Assembly (NCBI RefSeq): GCF_002954385.1
Contig: NZ_MQVY01000001.1
Span: forward strand, 224,892-288,891
Direction of reading: 5' to 3'
From: Tenacibaculum sp. SG-28
GTDB lineage: Bacteria > Bacteroidota > Bacteroidia > Flavobacteriales > Flavobacteriaceae
Length of the DNA: 64,000 nucleotides
Under the pieces are notes generated by a model. It made no database searches. It was not told where the DNA came from and saw nothing but the letters and a program-made list of their open reading frames with translations. Positions 55,384-64,000 of the stretch are shown in pieces (within the stretch, counting starts at the first letter, position 1; every line of letters begins with the position of its first letter). The position numbers and the translations under genes are program-made.

Positions 55384-55413
55384 AAAAAACAACTCCTTTT
55401 GAGAGTTGTTTTT
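55384..55413. terminator. Terminator of lpd
   Basis: Stem ACAACTC / GAGTTGT with a CTTTT-type loop and A/T runs on both flanks, 20 bp below the stop of the minus-strand gene. Confidence 0.8.
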
Positions 55414-55432
55414 ATTTAAATGAGTATGTTTT

Positions 55433-56833
55433 TTAAGCGTTTAATGGTTTACCGTCCCATGCTGCTTTCGCAGCTTCCTTAACAGCCTCTGCATAGGTTG
55501 GATGACCATGGCATATTCTTGCTATATCCTCTGCAGATGCTCTGAATTCCATCGCAACAGCCATTTCCATAATTAAATCTGCAGCACGTGCCCCTACGAT
55601 ATGAACTCCTAAAACTTCATCGGTATGTTTGTCTGCTATAACTTTAACAAAACCATCTATGTCTCCACTTGCTCTTGATCTTCCCAAGGCACGCATGGAA
55701 AATTTACCTGTTTTGATATCTTTTCCAGCGTCTTTTAACTCGAGTTCAGTTTTACCAACAGATGCAACTTCTGGCCACGTATAAACAATTCCTGGTATCA
55801 AGTTATAATCGATATGTGGTTTTTGACCTGCTAAATATTCAGCGACAACAACGCCCTCTTCTTCGGCTTTATGCGCTAACATCGCCCCTCTAACCACATC
55901 ACCAATTGCAAAAATGTTTGCGATGTTTGTTTGTAGGTGGTCGTTTACTTCTATCTGACCTCTTTCATTTACTTTAATTCCAGCTTTTTCTAAATCTAAT
56001 CCTTGTGTGTAGGCTTTTCTACCAACGGATACCAAACAATAATCACCCGTAAAGTTTACTTCTTCACCTTTTTTGTTAGTAGCAGTAATTTTAATTTCCT
56101 CTCCATTTCTCTCTACTGCTGTTACGGCATGATTTAGATTAAATTTCATACCCTGTTTCTTTAGAACTTTGGTAAGTTCTTTCGAAACATCTTTATCCAT
56201 GGTTGGTGTTATGGTTGGGGCGTATTCAATTACCGTAACTTGTGCCCCTAAGCGTTTGTATACCGAGCCCAATTCTAATCCTATAACGCCGCCACCAATC
56301 ACTAACAAATGCTTTGGTACTTCCTGTAATTTTAGCGCTTCTGTAGAGGTTATGATTCGCTCTTTATCTATATTTATAAATGGCAAGCTAGCTGGTTTAG
56401 AGCCTGTTGCAATAATCACGTGAATTCCTTCAATTATTTCCGTGCTTCCGTCACTTTTAGTAATCTTTACATGCGTAGCATCTTCAAAAGAACCTAAACC
56501 TTCAAACACGGTAATGTTATTTTTATCCATTAGATATTTGATACCTCCTGTAGTTTGCTCTACAACAGATGCTTTACGCGCTATCATTTTACTAAAATCA
56601 TAGGTCGGTTTTTCTACAGATATTCCGTGCTCTTCAAAATGATGTACTGCATCGTAGTAATGATGTGAGGAATCTAATAATGCTTTGGACGGAATACAAC
56701 CAACATTTAAACAAGTACCTCCTAGTGTAGAATATTTTTCAATAATAGCGACTTTTTTACCTAATTGAGCAGCTCGGATAGCAGAAATATATCCTCCAGG
56801 TCCTGAGCCTATAACGATTACATCGTATTTCAT
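55433..56833 (-). CDS. lpdA: Dihydrolipoyl dehydrogenase
   Basis: The E3 flavoprotein of 2-oxoacid dehydrogenase complexes and of glycine cleavage. The 466-residue protein has the FAD site VIVIGSGPGGYISAIRAAQL, the redox disulfide in GGTCLNVGCIPSK (Cys 41, Cys 46), the NAD site LLVIGGGVIGLELGSVYKRL, the second FAD motif ANIFAIGDVVRG and the C-terminal His-Glu dyad region CHGHPTYAEAVKEAAKAA. It stands alone here, with no E1/E2 genes next to it. Confidence 0.96.
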   Translation of the reverse strand: MKYDVIVIGSGPGGYISAIRAAQLGKKVAIIEKYSTLGGTCLNVGCIPSKALLDSSHHYYDAVHHFEEHGISVEKPTYDFSKMIARKASVVEQTTGGIKYLMDKNNITVFEGLGSFEDATHVKITKSDGSTEIIEGIHVIIATGSKPASLPFINIDKERIITSTEALKLQEVPKHLLVIGGGVIGLELGSVYKRLGAQVTVIEYAPTITPTMDKDVSKELTKVLKKQGMKFNLNHAVTAVERNGEEIKITATNKKGEEVNFTGDYCLVSVGRKAYTQGLDLEKAGIKVNERGQIEVNDHLQTNIANIFAIGDVVRGAMLAHKAEEEGVVVAEYLAGQKPHIDYNLIPGIVYTWPEVASVGKTELELKDAGKDIKTGKFSMRALGRSRASGDIDGFVKVIADKHTDEVLGVHIVGARAADLIMEMAVAMEFRASAEDIARICHGHPTYAEAVKEAAKAAWDGKPLNA

Positions 56834-56888
56834 TGTTATTTGTTTTTCTAAGCGTTATGCTTGTATTATTTAGTTCTTATTTAAGCCA

Positions 56889-56896
56889 CAAAGTTA
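56889..56896 (-). promoter_or_regulatory. -7 promoter element of lpd
   Basis: TAACTTTG on the minus strand, 56 bp upstream of the lpd ATG, matches TAnnTTTG. Confidence 0.45.
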
Positions 56897-57076
56897 CAAT
56901 TATTTGTGATAAATAGCATTACAACCATCCAAATACTAACATCTAACGCAATAAAAAATGATGTTTCTTAGTTTGCTTATTCTATTTTTTCTTTTGCTAT
57001 ACCAACTCAGGAATTTTTACAACAAACTCTTTATCTTTGATTGTTGTACATACAGTAATTTTATTAAAGAAGAGTA

Positions 57077-58318
57077 GTGGTGAGAAAATCAATTTTAATT
57101 ATAGGGTATGTTTGGGTAGAACCAACGACATCTGCTGCAGGAATGAGGATGTTGCAGCTAATAGATTTTTTCTTAGCAGCAAATTATTCGGTAATTTTTG
57201 CCTCACCCGCACAAAAAAGTTCTAAAACTTTAATTTTAGAGAATCCAAACTACTCAGAAGCAAGTATTGTTTTAAATTCTTCTTGCTTTGATACTTTTGT
57301 AACTAAAGTAAATCCTTCCGTGGTATTGTTCGACCGTTTTATGATGGAGGAACAATTTGGGTGGCGAGTAGCCAAATGTTGTCCGAACGCACTCCGTATT
57401 CTAGACACTGAAGATTTACATTTTCTTAGAAAAGTTCGGCAAGAACAAGTACAAAAGAACATTCCTTTTTCAGAAAATGCATTGCTTCGTTCTGATTATG
57501 CCAAACGAGAGATTGCTGCTATTTTACGTTGTGATTTAAGTCTTATTATTTCTTCTTATGAAATGGCGCTTTTAACTACCTCTTTTAACATTGCTTCAGA
57601 CTTACTGTTGTATTTGCCATTTTTTATTCCTGAAATTACTAAAAGCGATAGTGCTGCTTGGCTTCCTTTCGAAGAAAGAAAAGATTTTATTTTTGTAGGG
57701 AATTTTCTGCATGCACCAAATGTAGATGCTGCGGTTCAATTGAAAAAACAACATTGGGATAAAATTCGCAAGAAAAATCCCCAAGCTAAACTACACATTT
57801 ATGGTGCCTATGGGACACAACAAATACAAGAGTTTCACAAACCCAAACAAGGTTTTTTGGTACACGGTTACGTTAATGATATTAAAACTGAAGTTGGTAA
57901 GGCTAGAGTTGTATTAGCGCCATTGCGTTTTGGCGCTGGTATCAAAGGAAAGTTAACCGAGGCTATGACATGTGGTACCCCAAGTGTAACTACAGAAATT
58001 GGCGCTGAAGGCATGCATAAAGATCTTGCATGGAATGGGTTTGTATCGATAACAGAAAATGATTTTATCGACGATGCTACAACCTTGTATACGGATAAAA
58101 AAAATTGGGAAATAGCCCAGAAAAATGGAATTTCAATAGTTAATACCATATACAATGAAACGGCATTAGCTGCTGTCTTTTTAGAGAAATTAAACGCACT
58201 AGAGACGGATTTGAGTGCACACAGAAGACGTAATTTTATGGGTGCATTGTTACAATATCAAACATTGCAATCTACCAAATACATGAGCAAGTGGATTGAG
58301 GAGAAGAACAAACGCTAA
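57077..58318 (+). CDS. Glycosyltransferase (GT4-like, cytoplasmic)
   Basis: A 413-residue protein with two Rossmann halves. The C-terminal GT-B half has FIFVGNFLHAPNVDAAVQLKK, KLHIYGAYGTQQIQEF, FLVHGYVNDIKTEVGKARVV, APLRFGAGIKGKLTEAMTCG (nucleotide-sugar E-x7-E-like region) and TPSVTTEIGAEGM, all typical of GT4-like enzymes. Sugar and acceptor are unknown. There is no ATG at the start; the frame opens with two GTG codons (57077, 57080), directly before RKSILIIGYVWVEP, which looks like the true first strand. Confidence 0.82.
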   Translation: MVRKSILIIGYVWVEPTTSAAGMRMLQLIDFFLAANYSVIFASPAQKSSKTLILENPNYSEASIVLNSSCFDTFVTKVNPSVVLFDRFMMEEQFGWRVAKCCPNALRILDTEDLHFLRKVRQEQVQKNIPFSENALLRSDYAKREIAAILRCDLSLIISSYEMALLTTSFNIASDLLLYLPFFIPEITKSDSAAWLPFEERKDFIFVGNFLHAPNVDAAVQLKKQHWDKIRKKNPQAKLHIYGAYGTQQIQEFHKPKQGFLVHGYVNDIKTEVGKARVVLAPLRFGAGIKGKLTEAMTCGTPSVTTEIGAEGMHKDLAWNGFVSITENDFIDDATTLYTDKKNWEIAQKNGISIVNTIYNETALAAVFLEKLNALETDLSAHRRRNFMGALLQYQTLQSTKYMSKWIEEKNKR

Positions 58319-58678
58319 AAAAATTAGTACAGGCATATCTTGGTATTATTTTTATTGGAAACAATATATGTAAAAGTAAAAATATAGGTTTCTAGATATC
58401 TTTGTCTTCAGGTAATCTCTATGCTTTTGAAGATTTGGTGCAATACTAGTACCATTTCGCTGCTGCATATTATTATTATTATAGTAGTAATAGTAAAATA
58501 TTCTAGATCTACAGTTTGGCCAAGTTTTTCACCAATTATATATCTCTCTTGAACGGTTTTATTTCCTTTGGAAAAATTCTGTTTTATGTAAGTATGTTTC
58601 CCCTCCGTTGTAATAGCATTTCATTATACATAAAACAGTACCCTAATATCATGGTGTTTTGTGTATTATACGATTTTA
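58319..58678. other. Intergenic stretch with a 12-bp inverted repeat
   Basis: This is the convergent gap between the glycosyltransferase and the M3 peptidase. The most distinct structure is a perfect inverted repeat, CTGTTTTATGTA (58579-58590) and TACATAAAACAG (58627-58638), with a 36-base spacer. A run of TATTATTATTATTATAG near 58470 is simple sequence. No ORF is credible. Confidence 0.5.
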
Positions 58679-60697
58679 TTATGCATTCAGTAGTCCTGCT
58701 CTTTTCAGCAAAGCTTCTGGTTTTGGTTCTTGTCCGCGGAAGCGCTTGTATAAAATCATTGGTTTTTCTGTACCTCCTTTAGATAGTATATTGTCCTTAA
58801 ACCTAGCGGCCACTTCTGTGTTAAATATTCCTTTCTCTAAGAAATATTCAAAAGCATCTGCATCTAGTACCTCTGCCCATTTGTAGGAATAGTATCCAGC
58901 AGAATACCCACCCTGAAATATATGAGAGAAAGAAGTACTCATACAGTTTTCCGCTACGTCTGGATATAAACTGGTATTCTCAAAAGCTTGTTTTTCGAAA
59001 TCTTTAACAGAAATTATTTCCTCTATATTGCCAGAATGCCACTGCATGTCTAACAGTCCAAAACTTAATTGTCGTAAGGTTTGCATTCCTTCATGAAAGG
59101 TTGCAGAAGCTTTTATTTTGCGAATAAATTCCATAGGAATTGTTTCCCCAGTGCTGTAGTGTTTTGCAAATAATTCTAAAGCTTCTTTTTCATAACACCA
59201 GTTTTCTAAAATTTGGCTTGGTAATTCCACAAAATCCCATGAAACAGAGGTTCCTGACAAACTCTTAAAGGTAGTATTAGCCAACATACCGTGCAAGGCA
59301 TGACCAAATTCATGAAACAGGGTAGTAACTTCATTAAAGGTTAGTAAAGAGGGTTTGCTTTCGGTTGGTTTTGTGAAATTACAAACAATAGAGACTTGTG
59401 GGCGATGATTAATATCGTCTTGAATTTGTTGTGATTTATAGGAAGTCATCCAAGCGCCATTTCGTTTTCCTGCTCTCGGATGAAAATCTGCGTAAAAATG
59501 AGAAACAAAATTTCCATCAGCATCTGTAACCTTATAGGTCCTTACATCTTCATGGTACTTATCGATCGAATCTATTTCCTCAAAGTGGATAGCAAATAAT
59601 TTATTTGCAATTTCAAAAACCCCTAAAATCACATTGTCTAATTTAAAATAGGGTTTTAAAATTTCTTGATCTAAATCGAATAATTCCATCTTTAGTTTTT
59701 CAGAATAATAAGCAGCATCCCATTTCTCCAATCGATTAATCATCTTGTTTTTTGGCATAATTTTCCAAATTTTGGAATTCTCGTTCGGCAGCAGGTTTTG
59801 CTTTCTTTAATAAATCATTTAGAAAGCTAAGTACCTTTTCCGGTGATTCAGCCATTCGTTCTTCCAAAACAAAATTTGCATGTGTTTTGTACCCTAATAA
59901 ATTTGCTCGTTCTCGTCTCAGAGCTACAATTTCTAAAACGATACTTTCATTATTGTTTTCGTTATTCTGAAAGCCTTTTTTACCAAATGCTAGGGCTAAT
60001 TTTTTCTGAGAGTTCTATTTTTAGCGTAAGTCATGAAAGGGATATAACTAGGGTAGTCGAGGGTAATTATCCAGCCTTTTTTTTCTCTTTGTTCTGCCAG
60101 TATTTTTGCAGCTTCCTTTGCCCCTTCAGGAAGCCCGTCTAGATCTTTTATATCGGTTAAAAGTAGCTCAAAATCATTGGTGTCTGCCAAGACATTTTCT
60201 CCAAACTGCAATGCCAAATTAGCAAGTTTTGTGTCGATTTCGCGAAGTTTATTTTTATCGCTATTTTTTAGATTAGCACCATTGCGAGAAAAACTTTTGT
60301 ATTGTTTTTCTAATAAAGTGTGTTCTTCAGCGGTTAATGAAAGTGTTTTTATTTGCTCGTAAACTTTTTTTATTCTTTCAAATAAGGTTTGGTTAAGTGT
60401 TATATCATTTTTGAATTCACTGAGCCAAGGAGCTATTTCTTTTGCTATTTTTTGAATGGTAGGATTGGTTTCCGCTGCATTTAAGTTAAAGAAAATAGCA
60501 GTAATTCGATCTAATTTGCTTCCTACTTCTTCTAATTTTACAATAGTATTTGCAAATGTGGGTTTTTCTAAACTATTTACAATGTCTTGAATTTCTTTTT
60601 TTGCCATACCAATGGCTGCTTTAATAGCTGGTGTAAAGTCTTTTTCTGAAATTTTTGAAAATGGGGCAGTATCAAATTCTTCAAGTAATGCATTCAT
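58679..60697 (-). CDS. M3 family metallopeptidase (Dcp / oligopeptidase A type; two frame breaks)
   Basis: A large oligopeptidase. The N-terminal part MNALLEEFDTAPFSKISEKD through YPSYIPFMTYAKNRTLRKN is in one frame; after the A6 run at 60000-60005 (plus T6) one missing base restores KLALAFGKKGFQ and the following LEIVALRRERANLLGY; near the T6 run 59748-59753 the frame shifts again (one surplus or two missing A), leading into NKMINRLEKWDAAYYSEKLK. The C-terminal catalytic part has the zinc motif LFHEFGHALHGM, NWCYEKEALELFAKHY and FSHIFQGGYSAGYYSYKWAEVL. The repaired length of about 673 residues is normal for M3. It may be cytoplasmic, since I see no signal peptide. Last gene of the purK-purE-M3 direction. 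Confidence 0.9.
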
Positions 60698-60757
60698 AAA
60701 TAGTGTTTTTTAGTAGGTATTTAGGTATTTTTTTTCTATTAACTAGGGGCTAAAAAC

Positions 60758-60792
60758 AAAATTATTCTTATTGTGAAAATAAGAATAATTTT
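60758..60792. terminator. AU-rich hairpin between purE and the M3 peptidase
   Basis: A perfect 15-bp inverted repeat AAAATTATTCTTATT / AATAAGAATAATTTT with a 5-base loop. It lies between the purE stop (60820) and the M3 start (60697) and probably acts as a transcript end. Confidence 0.6.
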
Positions 60793-60819
60793 AGTTTTAT
60801 AGGAAAAGCTCTGGAGTCT

Positions 60820-61299
60820 TTATTTTTTAACTCGCTCGGATGCTTTTTCTACCTTTAACTTAAGTCCTTCTTTATAGGCAATCACTTTATCAAGTACACA
60901 GGTATCCGAAGCACCAATTATTTGTGCCGCCAAAATCCCTGCATTTTTTGCACCATCTAAGGCAACGGTTGCTACTGGAACACCGCCGGGCATTTGCAAT
61001 ATGGAAAGTACAGAGTCCCAGCCGTCTATAGAATTCCTACTCTTCACAGGAACTCCAATAACTGGCAAAGGGCTCATACTAGCGACCATACCTGGTAGAT
61101 GTGCAGCGCCCCCTGCACCAGCAATAATAACTTTAATGCCTCTTTTATGCGCATTACTCGCATAATCAAATAGCTTTTCTGGAGTTCTGTGAGCAGAAAC
61201 TATATCTACCTCTATTTTGATATCAAAACTTTCTAAAGCATCAATTGCTTCTTGCATTATTGGGAGATCGGAATCACTTCCCATTATTATTCCTACCAT
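60820..61299 (-). CDS. purE: 5-(carboxyamino)imidazole ribonucleotide mutase
   Basis: A class I PurE of 159 residues: VGIIMGSDSDLPIMQEA (substrate loop), VSAHRTPEKLFDYA (catalytic His), AGAGGAAHLPGMVASMSPLP and GGVPVATVALDGAKNAG. Works after PurK in AIR carboxylation; purK lies 20 bp upstream in the same operon. Confidence 0.96.
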   Translation of the reverse strand: MVGIIMGSDSDLPIMQEAIDALESFDIKIEVDIVSAHRTPEKLFDYASNAHKRGIKVIIAGAGGAAHLPGMVASMSPLPVIGVPVKSRNSIDGWDSVLSILQMPGGVPVATVALDGAKNAGILAAQIIGASDTCVLDKVIAYKEGLKLKVEKASERVKK

Positions 61300-61319
61300 A
61301 ATTTTTTATAATCGTTATT

Positions 61320-62476
61320 TTATTTACTAATTACTTTTATTATTTCTTTGACCTCCTGAGCAATATTTCTAGCAATATTAATATCTTCATTTACAATGGT
61401 TACATGTCCCATTTTACGAAATGGTTTGGTTAGTTTTTTACCATATATGTGGGGTGTTACTCCATTAATTTTTAGTATTTCGGCAATGTTTTCGTATACC
61501 ACAGGACCAGAATATCCCTCTGCACCAACAAGATTTACCATAATACCTGCTACTTTACTTTCGGTATTTCCTAATGGTAAATTTAGGATACTTCTTAAAT
61601 GTTGTTCGAATTGGTTAGTGTAACTTGCTCAATAGAATAGTGACCAGAGTTATGTGTTCTCGGAGCTACTTCGTTTACAAGGATGTCATCGGATTCGGTT
61701 TGAAACATTTCTACCGCTAACAATCCGATGAAGTCGAATGCTTTGGCAACATCTAAAGCTACCTGACGAGCTTTTTCAGCAACGCTAGAACTTATTCTCG
61801 CAGGGCAAATAACATATTCTACCTGATTAGCCTCTGGATGAAATTCCATTTCAACAACAGGATATGTAGTGATGTCTCCTTGTGGATTTCGAGCAACAAT
61901 TACTGCGAGTTCATTTTTAAAGGGTACTAATTTTTCAGCAATACATTCGTTGTTCGGAAGATTTTCAAGATCCGTAATATTTCGTACAATTTTGACCCCA
62001 TTTCCATCGTAACCAAATCTTGCAGATTTCCATACAAATGGGAAAGTAACTGCCTCTCTTGTAATCGAATGCCTTAACTCTTCTAGAGAAGAAAATCGAA
62101 CAAAATCTGCTGTCGGTATAGCATTGTCTTTATAGAATAATTTTTGCTGTGCCTTGTTTTGAATTATTTTTAAATTTTTTGGTTTGGGATATATGGTTAG
62201 TCCCTCAGCCTCTAGTTTTTCTAAAGCAGTAATGTTTACATTTTCAATTTCTATAGTTAAAAGATCTACCTTTTTACCAAAGTTGTAAACGGTTTCGAAA
62301 TCTTGTAAATCTCCTTGATGAAATTCATTACAAATTGCCGCTGATGGTGCATCTTTACTAGGGTCTAATATAGCGGTATAGATATCAAATTTTTGGGATT
62401 CTGTAAGCAACATTCTTCCAAGCTGTCCTCCACCAAGAACGCCTAGTTTGAAATCTGAAGAGAAGTAATTTTTCAC
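61320..62476 (-). CDS. purK: 5-(carboxyamino)imidazole ribonucleotide synthase (one frame break)
   Basis: An ATP-grasp enzyme making N5-CAIR from AIR and bicarbonate. The first frame has KLGVLGGGQLGRMLLTESQK, the ATP-grasp core KSARFGYDGNGVKI, CIAEKLVPFKNELAVIVARN and VNEVAPRTHNSGHYSIEQ. It then stops at 61595, while another frame gives TNQFEQHLRSILNLPLG, VAGIMVNLVGAEGYSGPV and YGKKLTKPFRKMGHVTIV, the expected end. A single base is missing near 61618-61622. The repaired length of about 386 residues is typical. Confidence 0.94.
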
Positions 62477-62505
62477 GTTAAAATTGTTAGTGTGTGTTGT
62501 AAGTG

Positions 62506-62538
62506 CAAAAGTAACAATCTATTTCATAGATTATTCAA
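62506..62538 (-). promoter_or_regulatory. Probable promoter of purK-purE
   Basis: TTG (62538-62536), 22-bp spacer, TACTTTTG (62513-62506) on the minus strand; ATG 62476 follows 30 bp later. Confidence 0.5.
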
Positions 62539-62539
62539 T

Positions 62540-62965
62540 TTAGTTTGTAATTTGTATGGAAGTACCATTTAGAAATACGTTATAGACTCTTGCTCCTCCA
62601 TCACAGTTGTTTTCTCCTGAAACCAAACGACCGTCTAACATGCTGTATTTACTTTCGTCGCAAGGGCAAACAAGAAAAGGAACTTCAATGCGCATGGGCG
62701 TTTCACAATCTCTATTTGGAGATTGTCTGTCTAAAGCAATGAATTGTCCAAAAGAACCACCTGTGCCTTTGTTAAAGAGAACAATGCCATTGATACCTCC
62801 GTTTATTTCAGCGACTCCATTTGGGGTCAGTACACCATTTAATTGCGGATTGTTGACATCCAGAAAAATCGGTTGAATAGTATTGTTAAAACAGCTGTTA
62901 ATCACGTCATTATCGGAGCAACTTAAGTTTAAAAAAAGGACAACGGCAAAAACTATTTTTTTCAT
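62540..62965 (-). CDS. Small lipoprotein with a cluster-less Rieske-like domain
   Basis: A 141-residue lipoprotein: signal MKKIVFAVVLFLNLSC with lipidated Cys 16. The second half, ALDRQSPNRDCETPMRIEVP followed by FLVCPCDESKYSMLDGRLVSG, has the shape of a Rieske domain, where the motif C-x-H...C-x-x-H is expected; here the positions are Cys-Pro-Cys-Asp and later NNCDGG, without the two histidines, so a [2Fe-2S] cluster is unlikely. It is divergent from greA. Function unknown. Confidence 0.65.
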   Translation of the reverse strand: MKKIVFAVVLFLNLSCSDNDVINSCFNNTIQPIFLDVNNPQLNGVLTPNGVAEINGGINGIVLFNKGTGGSFGQFIALDRQSPNRDCETPMRIEVPFLVCPCDESKYSMLDGRLVSGENNCDGGARVYNVFLNGTSIQITN

Positions 62966-63015
62966 TTGATTCTGGAATGGGTCTACAATCGAGCCACGAA
63001 TTTACGAAAATTTTG

Positions 63016-63023
63016 TACATTTG
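63016..63023 (+). promoter_or_regulatory. -7 promoter element of greA
   Basis: TACATTTG, 49 bp before the greA ATG, matches TAnnTTTG. Confidence 0.45.
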
Positions 63024-63072
63024 TATCTGATCTCATTCCTAATGGTGTGAGATTTTTAAATTTAAGTAAACA

Positions 63073-63546
63073 ATGGGAAATGTATCGTATTATTCTGCGG
63101 AAGGCCTAAAAAAGCTGAAAGAAGAATTAGCACAATTAGAGCAAGTGGAGAGACCTCGAGTGTCACAGGAGATAGCGGATGCCCGAGACAAAGGAGATTT
63201 AAGTGAAAATGCTGAATATCATGCAGCAAAAGAAGAGCAATCTTTATTAGAGACGAAAATAGCAAAACTAAAGAACGTAGTAGCAAATGCAAGGATTCTT
63301 GACGAGAGCCAACTAGATGCCTCTAAGGCATTAATTCACTCTATTGTAAAGATTAAGAATACAGCAAATGCCATGGAATTTACCTATACCTTAGTAGCAG
63401 ACAGCGAAAGTGATGTGAGAAATGGTAAATTATCTGTTAATTCACCAATAGGTAAAGGTCTTCTTGGAAAAAAGGTTGGTGATGTAGCCGAAATTAAAGT
63501 GCCTAATGGTATTATGAATTTCGAAATTATTGATATATCTCGATAG
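63073..63546 (+). CDS. greA: Transcription elongation factor GreA
   Basis: GreA reactivates backtracked RNA polymerase. The 157-residue protein has the N-terminal coiled coil with the acidic tip ARDKGDLSENAEYHAAKEEQ and the C-terminal FKBP-like domain (SPIGKGLLGKKVGDVAEIKVPNG). Start ATG 63073. Confidence 0.96.
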   Translation: MGNVSYYSAEGLKKLKEELAQLEQVERPRVSQEIADARDKGDLSENAEYHAAKEEQSLLETKIAKLKNVVANARILDESQLDASKALIHSIVKIKNTANAMEFTYTLVADSESDVRNGKLSVNSPIGKGLLGKKVGDVAEIKVPNGIMNFEIIDISR

Positions 63547-63608
63547 TAATAGGGTATAACTGTTTGTTTTACAGTCTCTAAAACTTTTTTTAGTTTAAAT
63601 ATATTTAT

Positions 63609-64000
63609 ATGGCAAGCATATTTTCAAAAATTATTTCGGGGGAAATACCCTGTTATAAAATCGCTGAAAATGACATTTTTTTGGCTTTTTTAGACATCAA
63701 CCCTAATGCGAAAGGGCATACTTTGGTTATTCCAAAAAAGGAAGAGAACAAAATATTTGATTTGTCTGAAGAGGCATACAATGATCTCATGTCTTTTTCG
63801 TATCGCGTGGCTAAAGCATTAGAAAAAAGTATTCCTTGTAAGCGCATTGGCATGAGTGTAATAGGCTTGGAAGTACCACACGTTCACGTACATCTTATTC
63901 CAATTCAAACTATGGCAGATATGCAGTTTGTACAAAAGGAAGTCATGTCTGAGGAAGAGTTTCAAGCATTAGCGAAAACAATAGCAAGAAATTTTACGTA
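63609..64000 (+). CDS. HIT family protein (truncated by the window end)
   Basis: From ATG 63609 the frame reads ASIFSKIISGEIPCYKIAEN and LDINPNAKGHTLVIPKKEE and carries the histidine triad VPHVHVHLIPI, the nucleotide-binding signature of HIT hydrolases or transferases. About 130 residues are visible, and the last two bases (TA) may begin the stop codon, so nearly the whole protein is present. It follows greA by 62 bp on the same strand, a usual pairing in Flavobacteriia. Confidence 0.93.
   Translation, partial: MASIFSKIISGEIPCYKIAENDIFLAFLDINPNAKGHTLVIPKKEENKIFDLSEEAYNDLMSFSYRVAKALEKSIPCKRIGMSVIGLEVPHVHVHLIPIQTMADMQFVQKEVMSEEEFQALAKTIARNFT

Noticed and set aside
58460..58500. TATTATTATTATTATAG microsatellite-like run as a functional repeat
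   Set aside because: Short, imperfect and in an AT-rich convergent gap; expected by base composition.
12147..62476. Programmed -1 ribosomal frameshifting as a common cause of the frame breaks
   Set aside because: Some breaks (thrA T6C, TPR A7, lptC T6, argB A7) lie on runs where -1 slippage is possible and would give the right frame, but others (leuC GCGGAA, leuB and CNNM GCTTAG, purK) have no slippery heptamer, and the genes are unrelated. Missing bases in the assembly explain all of them more simply.
1..64000. CRISPR arrays, insertion sequences, prophage or other defence island
   Set aside because: No regularly spaced repeats, transposase, integrase, capsid, restriction or Cas-like protein was seen on either strand.

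Overview
The window reads as chromosome of a low-GC member of the Bacteroidota, most likely a Flavobacteriaceae relative. The signs are AT-rich DNA, short TTG/TTTG (-33) and TAnnTTTG or TAnnTTCG (-7) promoter boxes in place of sigma70 boxes, almost no Shine-Dalgarno sequences, the N-acylated arginine pathway with an ArgF' type transcarbamylase, a long PurM, a bifunctional aspartokinase/homoserine dehydrogenase, YARHG and HEIGH-type lipoproteins, and the coaX-lptC-ppiD gene order. I see no phage, insertion sequence, CRISPR array or other accessory island.

Layout: 1-5.6 kb holds secreted or envelope proteins and a lysine-type dehydrogenase; 5.8-6.2 kb is tmRNA; 6.6-13.4 kb is a mixed region (AraC regulator, pirin, MFS permease, DUF4386 protein, purM, YARHG protein); 13.4-19.3 kb is an esterase and the thrA-thrB-thrC operon (minus strand); 21.2-25.5 kb is leuA-leuC-leuD-leuB; 25.9-29.8 kb has a HEIGH metalloprotease lipoprotein, a LytTR two-component pair and a secreted hydrolase; 29.9-38.7 kb is a nine-gene arginine operon with proC (minus strand); 39.1-47.2 kb is ilvE-ilvD-ilvB-ilvN-ilvC-ilvA; then two tRNA-Phe genes, the envelope cluster coaX-OMP-TPR-lptC-CNNM-ppiD, lpd, a glycosyltransferase, an M3 peptidase, purE/purK, a small lipoprotein, greA and a HIT protein cut by the window end.

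The main find is regulatory. In front of ilvE lie two consecutive short ORFs, each loaded with Ile and Val codons (both have Ile-Ile-Ile-Val-Ile at residues 12-16). Each is followed by an intrinsic terminator, and each has a sequence overlapping its stop codon that can pair with the 5' arm of that terminator instead. This is the layout of two tandem ribosome-mediated attenuators, perhaps with a degenerate third. A Thr/Ile-rich short ORF in front of thrA and a palindromic operator over the arginine promoter suggest that each pathway has its own end-product switch. The pathways connect: ThrABC makes the threonine that IlvA converts to 2-oxobutyrate, IlvBN/C/D/E make Ile and Val, LeuABCD extends the Val precursor to Leu, and the arg operon supplies arginine (and proline through ProC).

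A caution applies throughout. Eleven genes, several of them normally indispensable, carry in total about 15 single-base frame breaks, nearly all equivalent to one missing base and often in a homopolymer. I read this as sequencing or assembly error, not decay, and give full-length coordinates for these genes.
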